Shown: positions 8,657 to 18,114 of the stretch, piece by piece
Layout of the letters: each line of letters begins with the position of its first letter
Position numbering within the stretch: the first letter of the stretch is position 1
From: an uncultured Clostridia bacterium
Lineage (GTDB): Bacteria; Bacillota; Clostridia; Oscillospirales; Ruminococcaceae
DNA: 48,654 bases
Direction: 5' to 3'
NCBI GenBank assembly: GCA_945923775.1
Contig: CAMELR010000022.1
Span: forward strand, 1 to 48,654
The notes under the pieces: generated by a model
What the model was told of the DNA's origin: nothing
Databases searched by the model: none
The model's input: only the letters and a program-made list of their open reading frames with translations
Program-made: the position numbers and the translations under genes

Positions 8657-8685
8657 TTGCATTTTCCCGGGAAGTATGCTATAAT
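8657..8685 (+). promoter_or_regulatory. Promoter of the enolase gene, extended -10
   Basis: TTGCAT (8657-8662), 17-base spacer, TATAAT (8680-8685) preceded by TGC (extended -10). Predicted start is near 8691, giving a leader of about 154 bases. Bases 8494-8656 upstream show no gene or other recognisable element. Confidence 0.75.
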
Positions 8686-8690
8686 GCTAA

Positions 8691-10140
<1,450 letters not shown>

Positions 10141-10164
10141 ACCTTTCCTCTTCTCCATTACAAT

Positions 10165-10197
10165 GAGCCGCACAATTTGTTGTGCGGCTCAGTTTTT
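10165..10197 (+). terminator. Strong rho-independent terminator of enolase
   Basis: GAGCCGCACAA (10165-10175) pairs perfectly with TTGTGCGGCTC (10180-10190), 4-base loop, followed by AGTTTTTA. The convergent cob operon ends 6 bases away; on that strand there is no T run, so it serves enolase mainly. Confidence 0.9.
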
Positions 10198-10822
10198 ATC
10201 TGGTCAGCATGTAGAGCAGCGCGTTAACTATCGCGGCAGCGACATTGCTTCCGCCCTTTCTTCCCCGGGCGACTATGTGCGGAACTCCGGTGCTCATTAT
10301 AAGCTCCTTGGACTGCACCACGTTCACAAATCCCACAGGCACGCCTATCACGAACGCCGGGGAAAAGTCCCCCGCCGTGATGTGCTCGTACAGCCTGATG
10401 AGCGCGGTGGGAGCGTTTCCGCAGACGAATATCACCGGCTTTCCGAGTTTCGCTGCCCGGTCGACCGAAGCCGCCGCCCGGGTGGTCCCGCTGAGTTTCG
10501 CGGCTGCGGCGGTCTCCGGGTCTGACATGAAGCACAGCACCTCGCAGCCGAGCTTCGACAGCGCCACCTTGTTTATCCCGGACTTCGCCATGTTGGTGTC
10601 CGTGACTATGACCGCGCCGTTTTTCAGCAGCTCCAGGGCGGTTTCGACCGCGTTTTCCGAGAAGCAGAGGTTGTCCGCGTAGTCGAAATCGGCGGTGGTG
10701 TGGATAACCCGGTACATTACCGGCTTGATTTTCTCCGGGAATTCACGTCCGTGCAGCTCGCTTTTGATGATTTCGAAGCTGCGGCGCTCTATATCCTCCG
10801 GGAGGACGTATTCCAGATTCAA
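10196..10822 (-). CDS. cbiC: Cobalt-precorrin-8 methylmutase CbiC
   Basis: Moves a methyl group from C-11 to C-12 of the corrin ring, converting cobalt-precorrin-8 to cobyrinic acid in the anaerobic B12 pathway; cytoplasmic. The 208 residues match family length. The catalytic His is H41 in YRVIHTTADFDY, followed by the conserved VTDTNMAKSGINK and the C-terminal GVPVGFVNVVQSKE and ARGRKGGSNVAAAIVNAL. The start is TTG at 10822, overlapping the upstream cobO stop (TTGA), with GGAGGGGG about 9 bases ahead. Last gene of the operon. Confidence 0.95.
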   Translation of the reverse strand: MNLEYVLPEDIERRSFEIIKSELHGREFPEKIKPVMYRVIHTTADFDYADNLCFSENAVETALELLKNGAVIVTDTNMAKSGINKVALSKLGCEVLCFMSDPETAAAAKLSGTTRAAASVDRAAKLGKPVIFVCGNAPTALIRLYEHITAGDFSPAFVIGVPVGFVNVVQSKELIMSTGVPHIVARGRKGGSNVAAAIVNALLYMLTR

Positions 10823-11340
10823 AATTCTATCCCCCTCCGCGCGGCTATACCATGTGTGTAGGGGTGCTTCACGCAGTTTATTTCACTGACGTAATCCGCG
10901 GCGTCCAGGAAGATCTCCGCAGGCCCGCGCCCGGTTATCACAAGCTCCACGGAACCCGGCTTCTCCGTCAGGAATCGCTCCGCCGACGTGCGGTCGAGCA
11001 GTCCGCAGCGGTACGCCGCGTTGAATTCGTCGATTATCAGCATGTCTAGTTTCCCGGAACGCGCCAGCGAGTACCCCTTTTCCAGCATATCATTATGACA
11101 CGCCGTGATATCCAGCTTGTCCTGCTCCGACATATTCCAGACGAATCCGAAATCCCTCTCGCAGCGCTCCAGGGTTATGCCGGGAATGCTCCGCAGCACG
11201 GACAGTTCCGCAGTGTCAGAGCCTTTAAGGAGCTGAATGATATGCACGCGCATTCCCGCGCCAGCCGCGCGTATTGCAAGCCCGAGCGCTGCGGTAGTCT
11301 TGCCCTTGCCGTCGCCGCAGTAGATGTGAAGAAATCCCAT
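10819..11340 (-). CDS. cobO: Cob(I)yrinic acid a,c-diamide adenosyltransferase (CobO/CobA type)
   Basis: Transfers the 5'-deoxyadenosyl group of ATP to Co(I) of corrinoids, making the upper ligand of coenzyme B12. The 173-residue protein has the unusual P-loop GDGKGKTT at residues 9-16, LGLAIRAAGAG following it, and the late conserved GRGPAEIFLDAADYVSEI. This is the CobO/CobA/BtuR family, distinct from PduO. Start ATG at 11340 overlaps the cbiP stop (TAATG). Commonly named cobA in enterics; cobO is used here to avoid confusion with the uroporphyrinogen methyltransferase. Confidence 0.95.
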   Translation of the reverse strand: MGFLHIYCGDGKGKTTAALGLAIRAAGAGMRVHIIQLLKGSDTAELSVLRSIPGITLERCERDFGFVWNMSEQDKLDITACHNDMLEKGYSLARSGKLDMLIIDEFNAAYRCGLLDRTSAERFLTEKPGSVELVITGRGPAEIFLDAADYVSEINCVKHPYTHGIAARRGIEF

Positions 11341-12845
11341 TATATTCCCTCCCTGAGTATCTTGTAGATAAGTTCCATGTCGAGGCTTTCCCGGACGGAA
11401 TCCGCCAGCAGGTCGTACTGCGCCTGCTTATAGGCGCTGCGGTCGACTGCCTTCCCGGTGAATTCCAGACCTTTTCTTCGGAAAAGCTCTCCCACCAGCC
11501 GGGAGCTGACCTCTCCGCTGTCGAAAATTCCGTGGACGTAGCAGCCGCAGACATTTCCGCACGCGCCGCCAGTCGTACCGTCCGTAGTGCCGTCAAGTTT
11601 GGAAATCAGCGGTTTCCCGGAGATCTCGGTGCGCCCCATGTGGATCTCGTATCCGGAAAATTCCGCGCCGGAAAGAAACGCGAACGCGCACCCGATTTCC
11701 GCGAATTTTCCGGAGGTGCGGCTCCGGCGCTTTTCCGGAGTGAACACGGTTTTCGCGCGGAGAAGCTCCATGCCGCGCACGGAGCCGCCGCCCTCGGTGT
11801 TTTCCGGGTCGGAGATGACGTCCCCGAGAAGCTGATAGCCGCCGCATATCCCGAAGATGAGCGTCCCGCCGGAAGCCGCCTTTTTCAGCGCGGCTTCAAG
11901 TCCGCAGGAGCGCAGCCACATCATGTCCGAGATGGTGCTTTTTGTGCCGGGTATCACGATGAGGTCAGGGTTTCCGAGCTGCTCCGGCTTCGTGACGTAC
12001 CGTACGGAAACGCCGCTGTACTGCGAAAAAACGTCCAGGTCGGTGAAGTTAGATATCCTCGGGAGCCGAATCACGGCGATGTCCACGAGACCGGCGGTGC
12101 GGTTTTCAAGCTTCGCTGAAAGGCTGTCCTCGTCCTCGATGTCGCAGTGAACGTACGGCACGACCCCGGCGACCGGCTTTCCGCTACGCTGTTCGAGTAT
12201 CTCCACGCCGGAGCGGAAAATGCTGCGGTCTCCGCGGAACTTGTTGACGATGAGCGCTTTTATCATGTCCTGCTCGGACGGCTCCAGAAGTTTCACCGTG
12301 CCGATAAGCTGCGCGAAAACTCCGCCCCGGTCGATATCGCCGACCAGAAGGACAGGGGATTTCGCGAGCCTTGCCATGCCCATGTTCACGATGTCGTCCG
12401 CCTTGAGATTCAGCTCGGCGGGGCTTCCCGCGCCCTCGATCACGATTATGTCGTGCCGCGCGGAGAGCTGCCCGAATGCGTCCATTATCTGCGGAACAAA
12501 TTCCCGTTTGCGCCGGAAATACTCCATCGCGCGCATGTTCCCGACTACCTCGCCGTTCACTATCACCTGGGAACCAACGTCGCTGGTGGGCTTGAGGAGT
12601 ATCGGGTTCATCAGCACGGACGGCTCCGTACCCGCCGCCTCCGCCTGCATTACCTGGGCGCGCCCCATCTCGAGACCCTCGGCGGTGATGTAGGAATTGA
12701 GCGCCATATTCTGCGACTTGAAGGGCGCGACTGAGTAGCCGTCCTGCATGAAAATACGGCATAGAGCCGCAGCGATAAGGCTTTTCCCGGCGTTGGACAT
12801 CGTGCCCTGGATCATGATCGATTTAGCTGAATTAAATTTACCCAT
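11340..12845 (-). CDS. cobQ: Cobyric acid synthase (adenosylcobyrinate b,d,e,g-tetraamidase) CbiP/CobQ
   Basis: Glutamine-dependent amidotransferase that amidates four side chains of adenosylcobyrinic acid a,c-diamide to give cobyric acid. The 501 residues show an N-terminal MinD-like ATPase domain (IMIQGTMSNAGKS at 10-21, VGDIDRGGVFAQLIGT near 168-183) and a C-terminal class I glutaminase domain with nucleophile C334 in FGICGGYQLLG and catalytic H438 in CYVHGIFD. Start at 12845 has GGGGAGGTG 5 bases upstream, and the ATG lies inside the last codons of cobD. Full length and apparently intact. Confidence 0.97.
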   Translation of the reverse strand: MGKFNSAKSIMIQGTMSNAGKSLIAAALCRIFMQDGYSVAPFKSQNMALNSYITAEGLEMGRAQVMQAEAAGTEPSVLMNPILLKPTSDVGSQVIVNGEVVGNMRAMEYFRRKREFVPQIMDAFGQLSARHDIIVIEGAGSPAELNLKADDIVNMGMARLAKSPVLLVGDIDRGGVFAQLIGTVKLLEPSEQDMIKALIVNKFRGDRSIFRSGVEILEQRSGKPVAGVVPYVHCDIEDEDSLSAKLENRTAGLVDIAVIRLPRISNFTDLDVFSQYSGVSVRYVTKPEQLGNPDLIVIPGTKSTISDMMWLRSCGLEAALKKAASGGTLIFGICGGYQLLGDVISDPENTEGGGSVRGMELLRAKTVFTPEKRRSRTSGKFAEIGCAFAFLSGAEFSGYEIHMGRTEISGKPLISKLDGTTDGTTGGACGNVCGCYVHGIFDSGEVSSRLVGELFRRKGLEFTGKAVDRSAYKQAQYDLLADSVRESLDMELIYKILREGI

Positions 12846-13890
12846 TCAGCACCTCCCCGAGAGCTGCGAGAAGCAGCGCGTTTTCCTCTCGCAGCCGCAC
12901 CGCCGTGCGGAACCAGCCGGTTTTCAGACCGTCGTAATTTTCGCAGTTCCGCAGTGCGATTCCGCGCTGAGAAAGCAGCTCGTCAAGCGGAAGCCTGCAG
13001 CGGAACAGTATGAAATTCGCCTCGGACGGCACGAATTCCAGCCCGAGGGAGTGCAGTCCGTTCTGTAAGAATTCCCGCTCGATGCTGACGACCTCCACGG
13101 TTTTTTCAACGTATCCGTCGAGCCTGAGCGCTGAAATTCCCGCCGCCTGAGCCGGGGTGGAAACGCTCCACGCCTGACCCGTGGAAGCTACTTTTTCAGC
13201 GGCCTCAGAACTGCCGAAAAGCGCGTAGCCAAGCCGAATTCCAGGTATGGCGTAGACTTTCGTGAATGCTTTCAGTATCGCGGAATTATCGGACAGGAAC
13301 TGCCGCGCGGAGAGGTCCCTGCCGCCTTCCACGAAGTCGAGGAAACACTCGTCGACCACAAGGAAGGTTCCGGTCTCCCGGCATTTCGCGGATATGCGCT
13401 CCATAAGCTCTGGCGGGATAGTCTGTCCGGTGGGATTATTTGGATTACACAGGAACAAGATGTCAATATCAGGAGTAATATCTGATAGGATATCGCAGGT
13501 TAATCGAAAGCCGTTTTTCTGGGTCAGGAAGTGTTGACGTACCGCACAGCCGTGTTCCGTAAGAGCCTTTTCGTATTCGCTGAAAGTCGGAGCGCAAACC
13601 AGAGCACAGCGCGGCTTGAATGCCGAAACAATGCGGTATATCAGGTCAGCGGCGCCGTTCCCGCAGACTATCCTTCCGGAAGGAAACCACTCACTGTCTG
13701 ATATTGCCCGAATAAGCTCCCGGCAGGTAGGGTCGGGGTAGTTCCCACAGCGCCGGAGGGAATCCGAGACCTCAAGCAGGACCTCGTCGGGAAGCCCCAG
13801 CGGGTTGATGTTTGCGGAAAAATCGTGTTCGATATGGCGGGTATAAACATCGCCGCCGTGAGCAAATCTGTTCAAAGAATGCACCCCCAT
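12838..13890 (-). CDS. cobD: Threonine-phosphate decarboxylase (CobD-type PLP enzyme)
   Basis: PLP enzyme of aminotransferase fold I. In B12 synthesis it decarboxylates L-threonine-O-3-phosphate to (R)-1-amino-2-propanol phosphate, the linker of the nucleotide loop. The 350-residue product has the N-terminal HGGD pattern typical of CobD, the PLP-site FLCNPNNPTGQ, VVDECFLDF, and the Schiff-base lysine in FTKVYAIPGIRLGY (about K211). It is distinguished from HisC by the HGGDVY start and its place among cob genes. The start at 13890 is the likeliest; two other starts (13914, and GTG 13884) are possible because the gene begins inside cbiB and the ribosome site is weak. Confidence 0.9.
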   Translation of the reverse strand: MGVHSLNRFAHGGDVYTRHIEHDFSANINPLGLPDEVLLEVSDSLRRCGNYPDPTCRELIRAISDSEWFPSGRIVCGNGAADLIYRIVSAFKPRCALVCAPTFSEYEKALTEHGCAVRQHFLTQKNGFRLTCDILSDITPDIDILFLCNPNNPTGQTIPPELMERISAKCRETGTFLVVDECFLDFVEGGRDLSARQFLSDNSAILKAFTKVYAIPGIRLGYALFGSSEAAEKVASTGQAWSVSTPAQAAGISALRLDGYVEKTVEVVSIEREFLQNGLHSLGLEFVPSEANFILFRCRLPLDELLSQRGIALRNCENYDGLKTGWFRTAVRLREENALLLAALGEVLNG

Positions 13891-14840
13891 AAAATCGCGC
13901 GGAGCCCAGTGCAAAGCGCCAGCATTAGCACCGACGTACAGTACATCAGCCGATTTGCGCGCCGGATATCCTCGTTTTCAATTTCGCGAATGTCGTCCCC
14001 GATGAACGGCTTGCGGTGCAGCTCTCCGAAGTACCAGGCGTCCCCGGCAAGCCGCACGCGGAGCGCCCCGGCGCATACCGCCTCGGTCTGCGCGGAATTC
14101 GGACTAGCATGCTTGCGGCGGTCGCGTCGCCATATTTTCCACGCGTTCCTGATGTCAAAATTGAGTAACCCGGCGGATAGGATCATCAGCAGGGCAGTCA
14201 GCCGCGAGGGGACGTAATTCAGCACGTCGTCAAGCTTCGCGGCGAATCTTCCGATGTGTAGGTATTTTTCGCTGGTGTAGCCTATCATGGAATCCATCGT
14301 GTTCGCCGCCTTGTAGAAGAAGCCCAGCGGCGCGCCGCCAAGCCCCATGAAGAGCATGGGCGCGGTCACTCCGTCGGAGGTGTTTTCCGCGACGGTTTCG
14401 ACTGCGGCGCGGATTATTCCGTTGCGGTCGAGGGGTTTCGTGTCCCTTCCGACAATCATTGAGACGGCTTTCCGCGCTTTTTCGGTGTCATTTTCAGAAA
14501 TTGCGCGGTAGACCTTCATGCTCTCGTTACGCAGGCAGCGCGCGGCGAGCATATAGTAACAGAGCACGCTCTCCACCGCCACGCCGAGCCACACATTGAG
14601 CTTATAACATAGTATGAGAAGTCCCAGCGGAATCAGAGCAGATGTCAAAAGAACAATTAAACTCAGAATAACCCCGCCCATAACAAGCCGCGAGGAAAAC
14701 CTGCGCCTGACCCATTTTTCGAGACTGGATATAAGTCGTCCGATGAGCCGGATAGGGTGGGGAAGCGAGTAAGAATCGCCAAGCAGGCAGTCGAGCAGGA
14801 ATCCCGCCAGAAGCGGAATGACAGCAATCAGAATCTTCAT
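13872..14840 (-). CDS. cbiB: Adenosylcobinamide-phosphate synthase CbiB
   Basis: Integral membrane enzyme joining cobyric acid to aminopropanol (phosphate), giving adenosylcobinamide (phosphate). The 322 residues begin with a hydrophobic segment then LLAGFLLDCLLGDSYSLPHPIRLIG, the diagnostic family N terminus. Also seen are VETVAENTSDGVTAPM and the pattern YKAANTMDSMIGY in mid-protein, with four or more membrane spans. Start ATG at 14840 overlaps the upstream stop (ATGA) with GGAG 6 bases ahead. Its partner cobD is next in the operon, matching their consecutive steps. Confidence 0.96.
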   Translation of the reverse strand: MKILIAVIPLLAGFLLDCLLGDSYSLPHPIRLIGRLISSLEKWVRRRFSSRLVMGGVILSLIVLLTSALIPLGLLILCYKLNVWLGVAVESVLCYYMLAARCLRNESMKVYRAISENDTEKARKAVSMIVGRDTKPLDRNGIIRAAVETVAENTSDGVTAPMLFMGLGGAPLGFFYKAANTMDSMIGYTSEKYLHIGRFAAKLDDVLNYVPSRLTALLMILSAGLLNFDIRNAWKIWRRDRRKHASPNSAQTEAVCAGALRVRLAGDAWYFGELHRKPFIGDDIREIENEDIRRANRLMYCTSVLMLALCTGLRAILWGCIL

Positions 14841-15400
14841 ATTATCTCCACAACAGATGTCAGAATATTATCATAGAATTCACCAGAGAACCCGCAGCCG
14901 TTCGCGCACTTCCAGTCGAAATATCCGCGCCTGGGAACGGCGAATCTTTCCATGACCGCCATGATAGATCCGCCGTGAACTACGAATGTAATTACGTCCG
15001 CAGAGTGGTTTTCAGCGACCACACGAGCGAATCCGTCACAGCAGCGCGTCCGGAATTCCTCCGGGGATTCGCCGCCGGGAAAAGGTATGGTTCCTCCGCT
15101 GCCGATCCACCGCTGGTAGTCAGGATCTCCATTGAGTTCCCGGTAATTTTTCCCTTCAAACACGCCAAAATCGCACTCCCGCAGCTCTGGAATTATCGTA
15201 GGTTCAACGCCGGGATAAATCGCCTGCGCGGTCTGTATACAGCGTTTCATAGGGCTGCAAATCAGTACTCCGGGGTCTGGGTAACGCCGTCCGCGGAGTG
15301 CCTCCAGACCCGCACTGCAAAGCGGTTCGTCAGTGGTTCCGATGTAGCGCGATTCGAGGTTTCCGGCGGTCTGACCGTGGCGTATCATGTTGATTATCAA
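14837..15400 (-). CDS. cobC: Histidine phosphatase family protein, probable alpha-ribazole phosphatase (CobC-like)
   Basis: Phosphoglycerate-mutase-fold phosphatase, most likely removing the phosphate from alpha-ribazole-5'-phosphate or from adenosylcobalamin-5'-phosphate in nucleotide-loop assembly. The catalytic RHGQT motif (His 8 of the chosen product) and the second His in FVVHGGSIMAVM are present, with the acid residue region LRECDFGVFEGK. The TTG start at 15400 is chosen because it overlaps the preceding stop (TTGA) and has GGGGGAG about 7 bases ahead; ATG at 15388 is the alternative. The phosphatase fold is certain; the substrate is inferred from the operon. Confidence 0.85.
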   Translation of the reverse strand: MIINMIRHGQTAGNLESRYIGTTDEPLCSAGLEALRGRRYPDPGVLICSPMKRCIQTAQAIYPGVEPTIIPELRECDFGVFEGKNYRELNGDPDYQRWIGSGGTIPFPGGESPEEFRTRCCDGFARVVAENHSADVITFVVHGGSIMAVMERFAVPRRGYFDWKCANGCGFSGEFYDNILTSVVEII

Positions 15401-15783
15401 GGAAGCTCCCCCTTTATTGCAGTGGGGATTCCACAGCACATTCTGACCACCAGGTCGGAAAATCCCGCCGCCGTACAGCAGGCTCTGCCGGTTTCCTCGC
15501 GCCATATGCGGTCTGATTTCTCCATTGGAATTATCCCGCTTCCGATGTCATTTGTTATTACGATCAAATCAGGGTTTTCCTGGTGGATCGTTCTGGTAAG
15601 TGCGGCTCCGTCGTCGGTTCCGAAGCGCTTCACGAGGAGCTGGAAATTCCTTATTGCCCGGCAGGCGAATACCTGCTCCAGGGAACACTCCGCGCCGTCA
15701 ATTATGTCTGTGGGTTTAATGTTGAAATTTTGTATTGCAAATTCCGTTTTTCCGGAGTACGCTCCGCCTGTGATCAGTGTCAT
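15397..15783 (-). CDS. Short CobU-like P-loop protein (second adenosylcobinamide kinase paralogue)
   Basis: CobU-family protein of only 128 residues against about 175-180 for full CobU. It keeps the nucleotide-binding TLITGGAYSGKTE at its N terminus and the C-terminal half VITNDIGSGIIP...WREETGR, which matches the CobU segment carrying VTNE(V/I)G. It lacks the central region that holds the guanylylated His and the RR...W segment. Start ATG 15783 has a perfect AGGAGG and overlaps the cobS stop (ATGA). A full CobU lies two genes upstream, so this copy may have a partial (kinase-only), regulatory or unknown role. I cannot assign one. Confidence 0.75.
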   Translation of the reverse strand: MTLITGGAYSGKTEFAIQNFNIKPTDIIDGAECSLEQVFACRAIRNFQLLVKRFGTDDGAALTRTIHQENPDLIVITNDIGSGIIPMEKSDRIWREETGRACCTAAGFSDLVVRMCCGIPTAIKGELP

Positions 15784-16565
15784 ATTACCTCCTGAATTTT
15801 TAATGCAATAAGTTCTGCGGCAACCGAAGCGCCAAGCTGTGAAATCTCGCATATCTGTAGGAAATGTCCCTCGGTATCGCCTGTAATTCCACCGAATATT
15901 TTGTACGAGGAAATCCGGTAACAAATCAGGGAGATCAGCGCTGCTGCGACCGCAGAAAGTCCGCATATAGGGTCGCTGATGAACATTCCATCTATTGAAG
16001 AACATGCAAAGAATGCCAGAATTGTAATTGAGTTTCGTTTATGAGCGGGTTTAACAAAGCGCTGGAGTGTTCCGTCCTTTTTGGCACACTTAAAAGTCAC
16101 CGCCGCAAATCCGCTGAGTGACCTTGAGAGTACAAAACTACACGCCGGAATTACAGCTGCGTGAACCCCGTAGATCTCAGTAAACAAGGCAAATTGCATG
16201 ATAAAATACAACACTGTGAAGATGACAGCAAAGGAACCGACATGCGGGTCGCTCATAATTTCGAGCTTTTTTTCACGCGACGCATATGACGATTTCGCGT
16301 CGGTAACGTCGCTGAATCCGTCTGCGTGTATCCCTCCAGTTACGGCAATTGGGATAAGACAGCAAACTGCGGCATAGAGCCATTTTCCGATATCAAGCAG
16401 GCTGCTTATAAATGTCCAAACAACGAGGAATGCGCCTATGATTGCTCCGATCAATGGGAACAGCGCAAGCGAGTAGCGGCGGTTTTCCTCTTTCCATTCG
16501 ACCTGCGGCATTGGAATACGCGAGTACATAAGAAACGCACACGCGAGAGATTTAATAAATGTCAT
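15780..16565 (-). CDS. cobS: Adenosylcobinamide-GDP ribazoletransferase (cobalamin synthase) CobS
   Basis: Integral membrane enzyme that joins adenosylcobinamide-GDP to alpha-ribazole (phosphate), the last assembly step. The 261 residues start with the family pattern FLMYSRIPMP and contain GGIHADGFSDVTDA, the Mg-binding acidic motif, then several membrane spans. Start at 16565 is chosen because AAAGG lies about 9 bases upstream and the ATG overlaps the cobU stop (TAATG); the open frame before it lies in cobU. Noticeably AT-rich compared with cob genes on either side of this block. Confidence 0.95.
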   Translation of the reverse strand: MTFIKSLACAFLMYSRIPMPQVEWKEENRRYSLALFPLIGAIIGAFLVVWTFISSLLDIGKWLYAAVCCLIPIAVTGGIHADGFSDVTDAKSSYASREKKLEIMSDPHVGSFAVIFTVLYFIMQFALFTEIYGVHAAVIPACSFVLSRSLSGFAAVTFKCAKKDGTLQRFVKPAHKRNSITILAFFACSSIDGMFISDPICGLSAVAAALISLICYRISSYKIFGGITGDTEGHFLQICEISQLGASVAAELIALKIQEVI

Positions 16566-17089
16566 TATAGTGTACCTTTCAGTAGTAGGGGAATTCCGCA
16601 AATACATTCGATTACAACGTCTGCGAGCTGAGCCGCGGCAGTGTTTAATAGGCTCATGACCCGAATATACTCCATAGTTCCGGAAGGGTATTCCAGGCCA
16701 TCAGAAGCAACTTCATTTGTGACTACGACAAGCTTCTCTACCTGCTTTGAAAGTAATTTCAGACCTCTTAGAATCTTTTCTGATGGGTCTGTAATTTCTT
16801 CTTGTGTAAACATCTCGTTCGCGCATAGCGTGGTCAGGCACTCTAAAAGTGCACATGAATTTGTGCTTTTGCACGGTATATCCAGCATGTCAATATCATG
16901 TGAACATTCAATTGTTATAAACCCTTTTCCCCGACGCATTTCTCGGTGTCGTTCAATAGCTTTTTGCGCTTCCTCGCCAAAAGGTTCCATCGCGGCAATA
17001 TAGAACTTATCTCCCTCAAAGCCGTCCAAAATTTCTTCTGCGGCGGAGGATTTCCCACACTTTGAGCCGCCGGTAATCAGTATCATCAT
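16565..17089 (-). CDS. cobU: Adenosylcobinamide kinase / adenosylcobinamide-phosphate guanylyltransferase CobU
   Basis: Bifunctional enzyme that phosphorylates adenosylcobinamide and transfers GMP from GTP to it. Full-length 174 residues: P-loop GGSKCGKSS at 7-15, YIAAMEPFGEE, the His-containing segment AIERHREMRRGKGF (the family's guanylylated His region), and VTNEVASDGLEYP near the C terminus. Start ATG at 17089 overlaps the cobT stop. Lies between cobT and cobS, the classical cobUST set in another order. Confidence 0.94.
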   Translation of the reverse strand: MMILITGGSKCGKSSAAEEILDGFEGDKFYIAAMEPFGEEAQKAIERHREMRRGKGFITIECSHDIDMLDIPCKSTNSCALLECLTTLCANEMFTQEEITDPSEKILRGLKLLSKQVEKLVVVTNEVASDGLEYPSGTMEYIRVMSLLNTAAAQLADVVIECICGIPLLLKGTL

Positions 17090-18114
17090 GTGAGTTCCTT
17101 ATACCTTTCCATATTCATTTCCTCAAAGCGATGTGCACCTTTGTAAACCGCCAGTGCGCCGTCAAGCAAAGGCAACAGCATGATTCCGCCAGTGCCTTCA
17201 CCAAGGTGGAATCCCGCGTTGATGGGAGCTTTCAGTCCTAGTTTTTCGAGAAGTAGACGTGCTGAAGGTTCATTTGAAACATGCGACGGAAGCATGAAAT
17301 CCCGGCAGCCGGGTGAGATCATCTCTGCGAGACATGCAGAAACTGCCGAAATTACTCCGTCGATCACAACGGGGATTCCGCATTCTGCTCCTCCAAGGAA
17401 CAATCCAGTCATTCCGGCAATGTCAAATCCGCCGAGTTTTGAAAGAACGTCAATGGGGTCGGTCGGGTCAGGTTTGTTGAGTTCAATTGCACGATGAATC
17501 GCTGTGATTTTTTTTGACATTCCACTGGTGTCCAGGCCAGCTCCGCGGCCAGCCGTTTTTTCAGGAGGAATACCGAGAATTACTGAAGCAATTGCGGCTG
17601 AAGTTGTGGTATTTCCGATACCCATTTCACCAGTTATTATTATGTCCGTGCCACTTTTGCATAGATCGTAAACTATGTCAATTCCATTGCTGATTGCCTG
17701 ATTTGCCTGTGCATGGTCCATTGCAGAACCTTTGGCAATGTTCCTTGTGCCGTATGCGACCTTTTTGTTAATAACATTAGAGCAATAAATGTCAGAATCT
17801 ATACCTATATCTACAGTGAGAATTTCAGTAGAAAACTGATTTGCAAGCATATTAACACTGGACCTTCCCGTGGCGATTTCTTTGGCTACCTGCGCAGTGA
17901 CGCTGCTGTCAGATTGGCTGACGCCTTCAGAAACGATCCCATTGTCTGAGCACATTATTACTGCGGTTCTGTGAGTGATCGATACATCTTCAGTTCTTTG
18001 GATTCCTGCTATTTTCGATACCATATCTTCAAGCAGTCCTAAACCGCCGAGAGGTTTTGCTATTGAGTTCCATCGAAGTTTTGCTTTTAATTCAGATATT
18101 TTATCAAATGTCAT
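17086..18114 (-). CDS. cobT: Nicotinate-nucleotide--dimethylbenzimidazole phosphoribosyltransferase CobT
   Basis: Makes alpha-ribazole-5'-phosphate from nicotinate mononucleotide and a lower-ligand base. The 342 residues carry the conserved GEMGIGNTTTSAAIASVILG, the AGRGAGLD segment, DPIDVLSKLGGFDIAGMTG and the C-terminal HLGEGTGGIMLLPLLDGAL with the catalytic Glu. Start ATG 18114 follows GGAGG by 7 bases and overlaps cbiA by 11 bases. No benzimidazole-synthesis genes (bluB, bzaA-F) are visible, so the lower base is probably imported or made elsewhere. Confidence 0.96.
   Translation of the reverse strand: MTFDKISELKAKLRWNSIAKPLGGLGLLEDMVSKIAGIQRTEDVSITHRTAVIMCSDNGIVSEGVSQSDSSVTAQVAKEIATGRSSVNMLANQFSTEILTVDIGIDSDIYCSNVINKKVAYGTRNIAKGSAMDHAQANQAISNGIDIVYDLCKSGTDIIITGEMGIGNTTTSAAIASVILGIPPEKTAGRGAGLDTSGMSKKITAIHRAIELNKPDPTDPIDVLSKLGGFDIAGMTGLFLGGAECGIPVVIDGVISAVSACLAEMISPGCRDFMLPSHVSNEPSARLLLEKLGLKAPINAGFHLGEGTGGIMLLPLLDGALAVYKGAHRFEEMNMERYKELT

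Noticed and set aside
12838..13890. Histidinol-phosphate aminotransferase (hisC) as identity of the PLP enzyme
   Set aside because: The HGGDVY start and position between cbiB and cbiP favour threonine-phosphate decarboxylase; no his genes are nearby.
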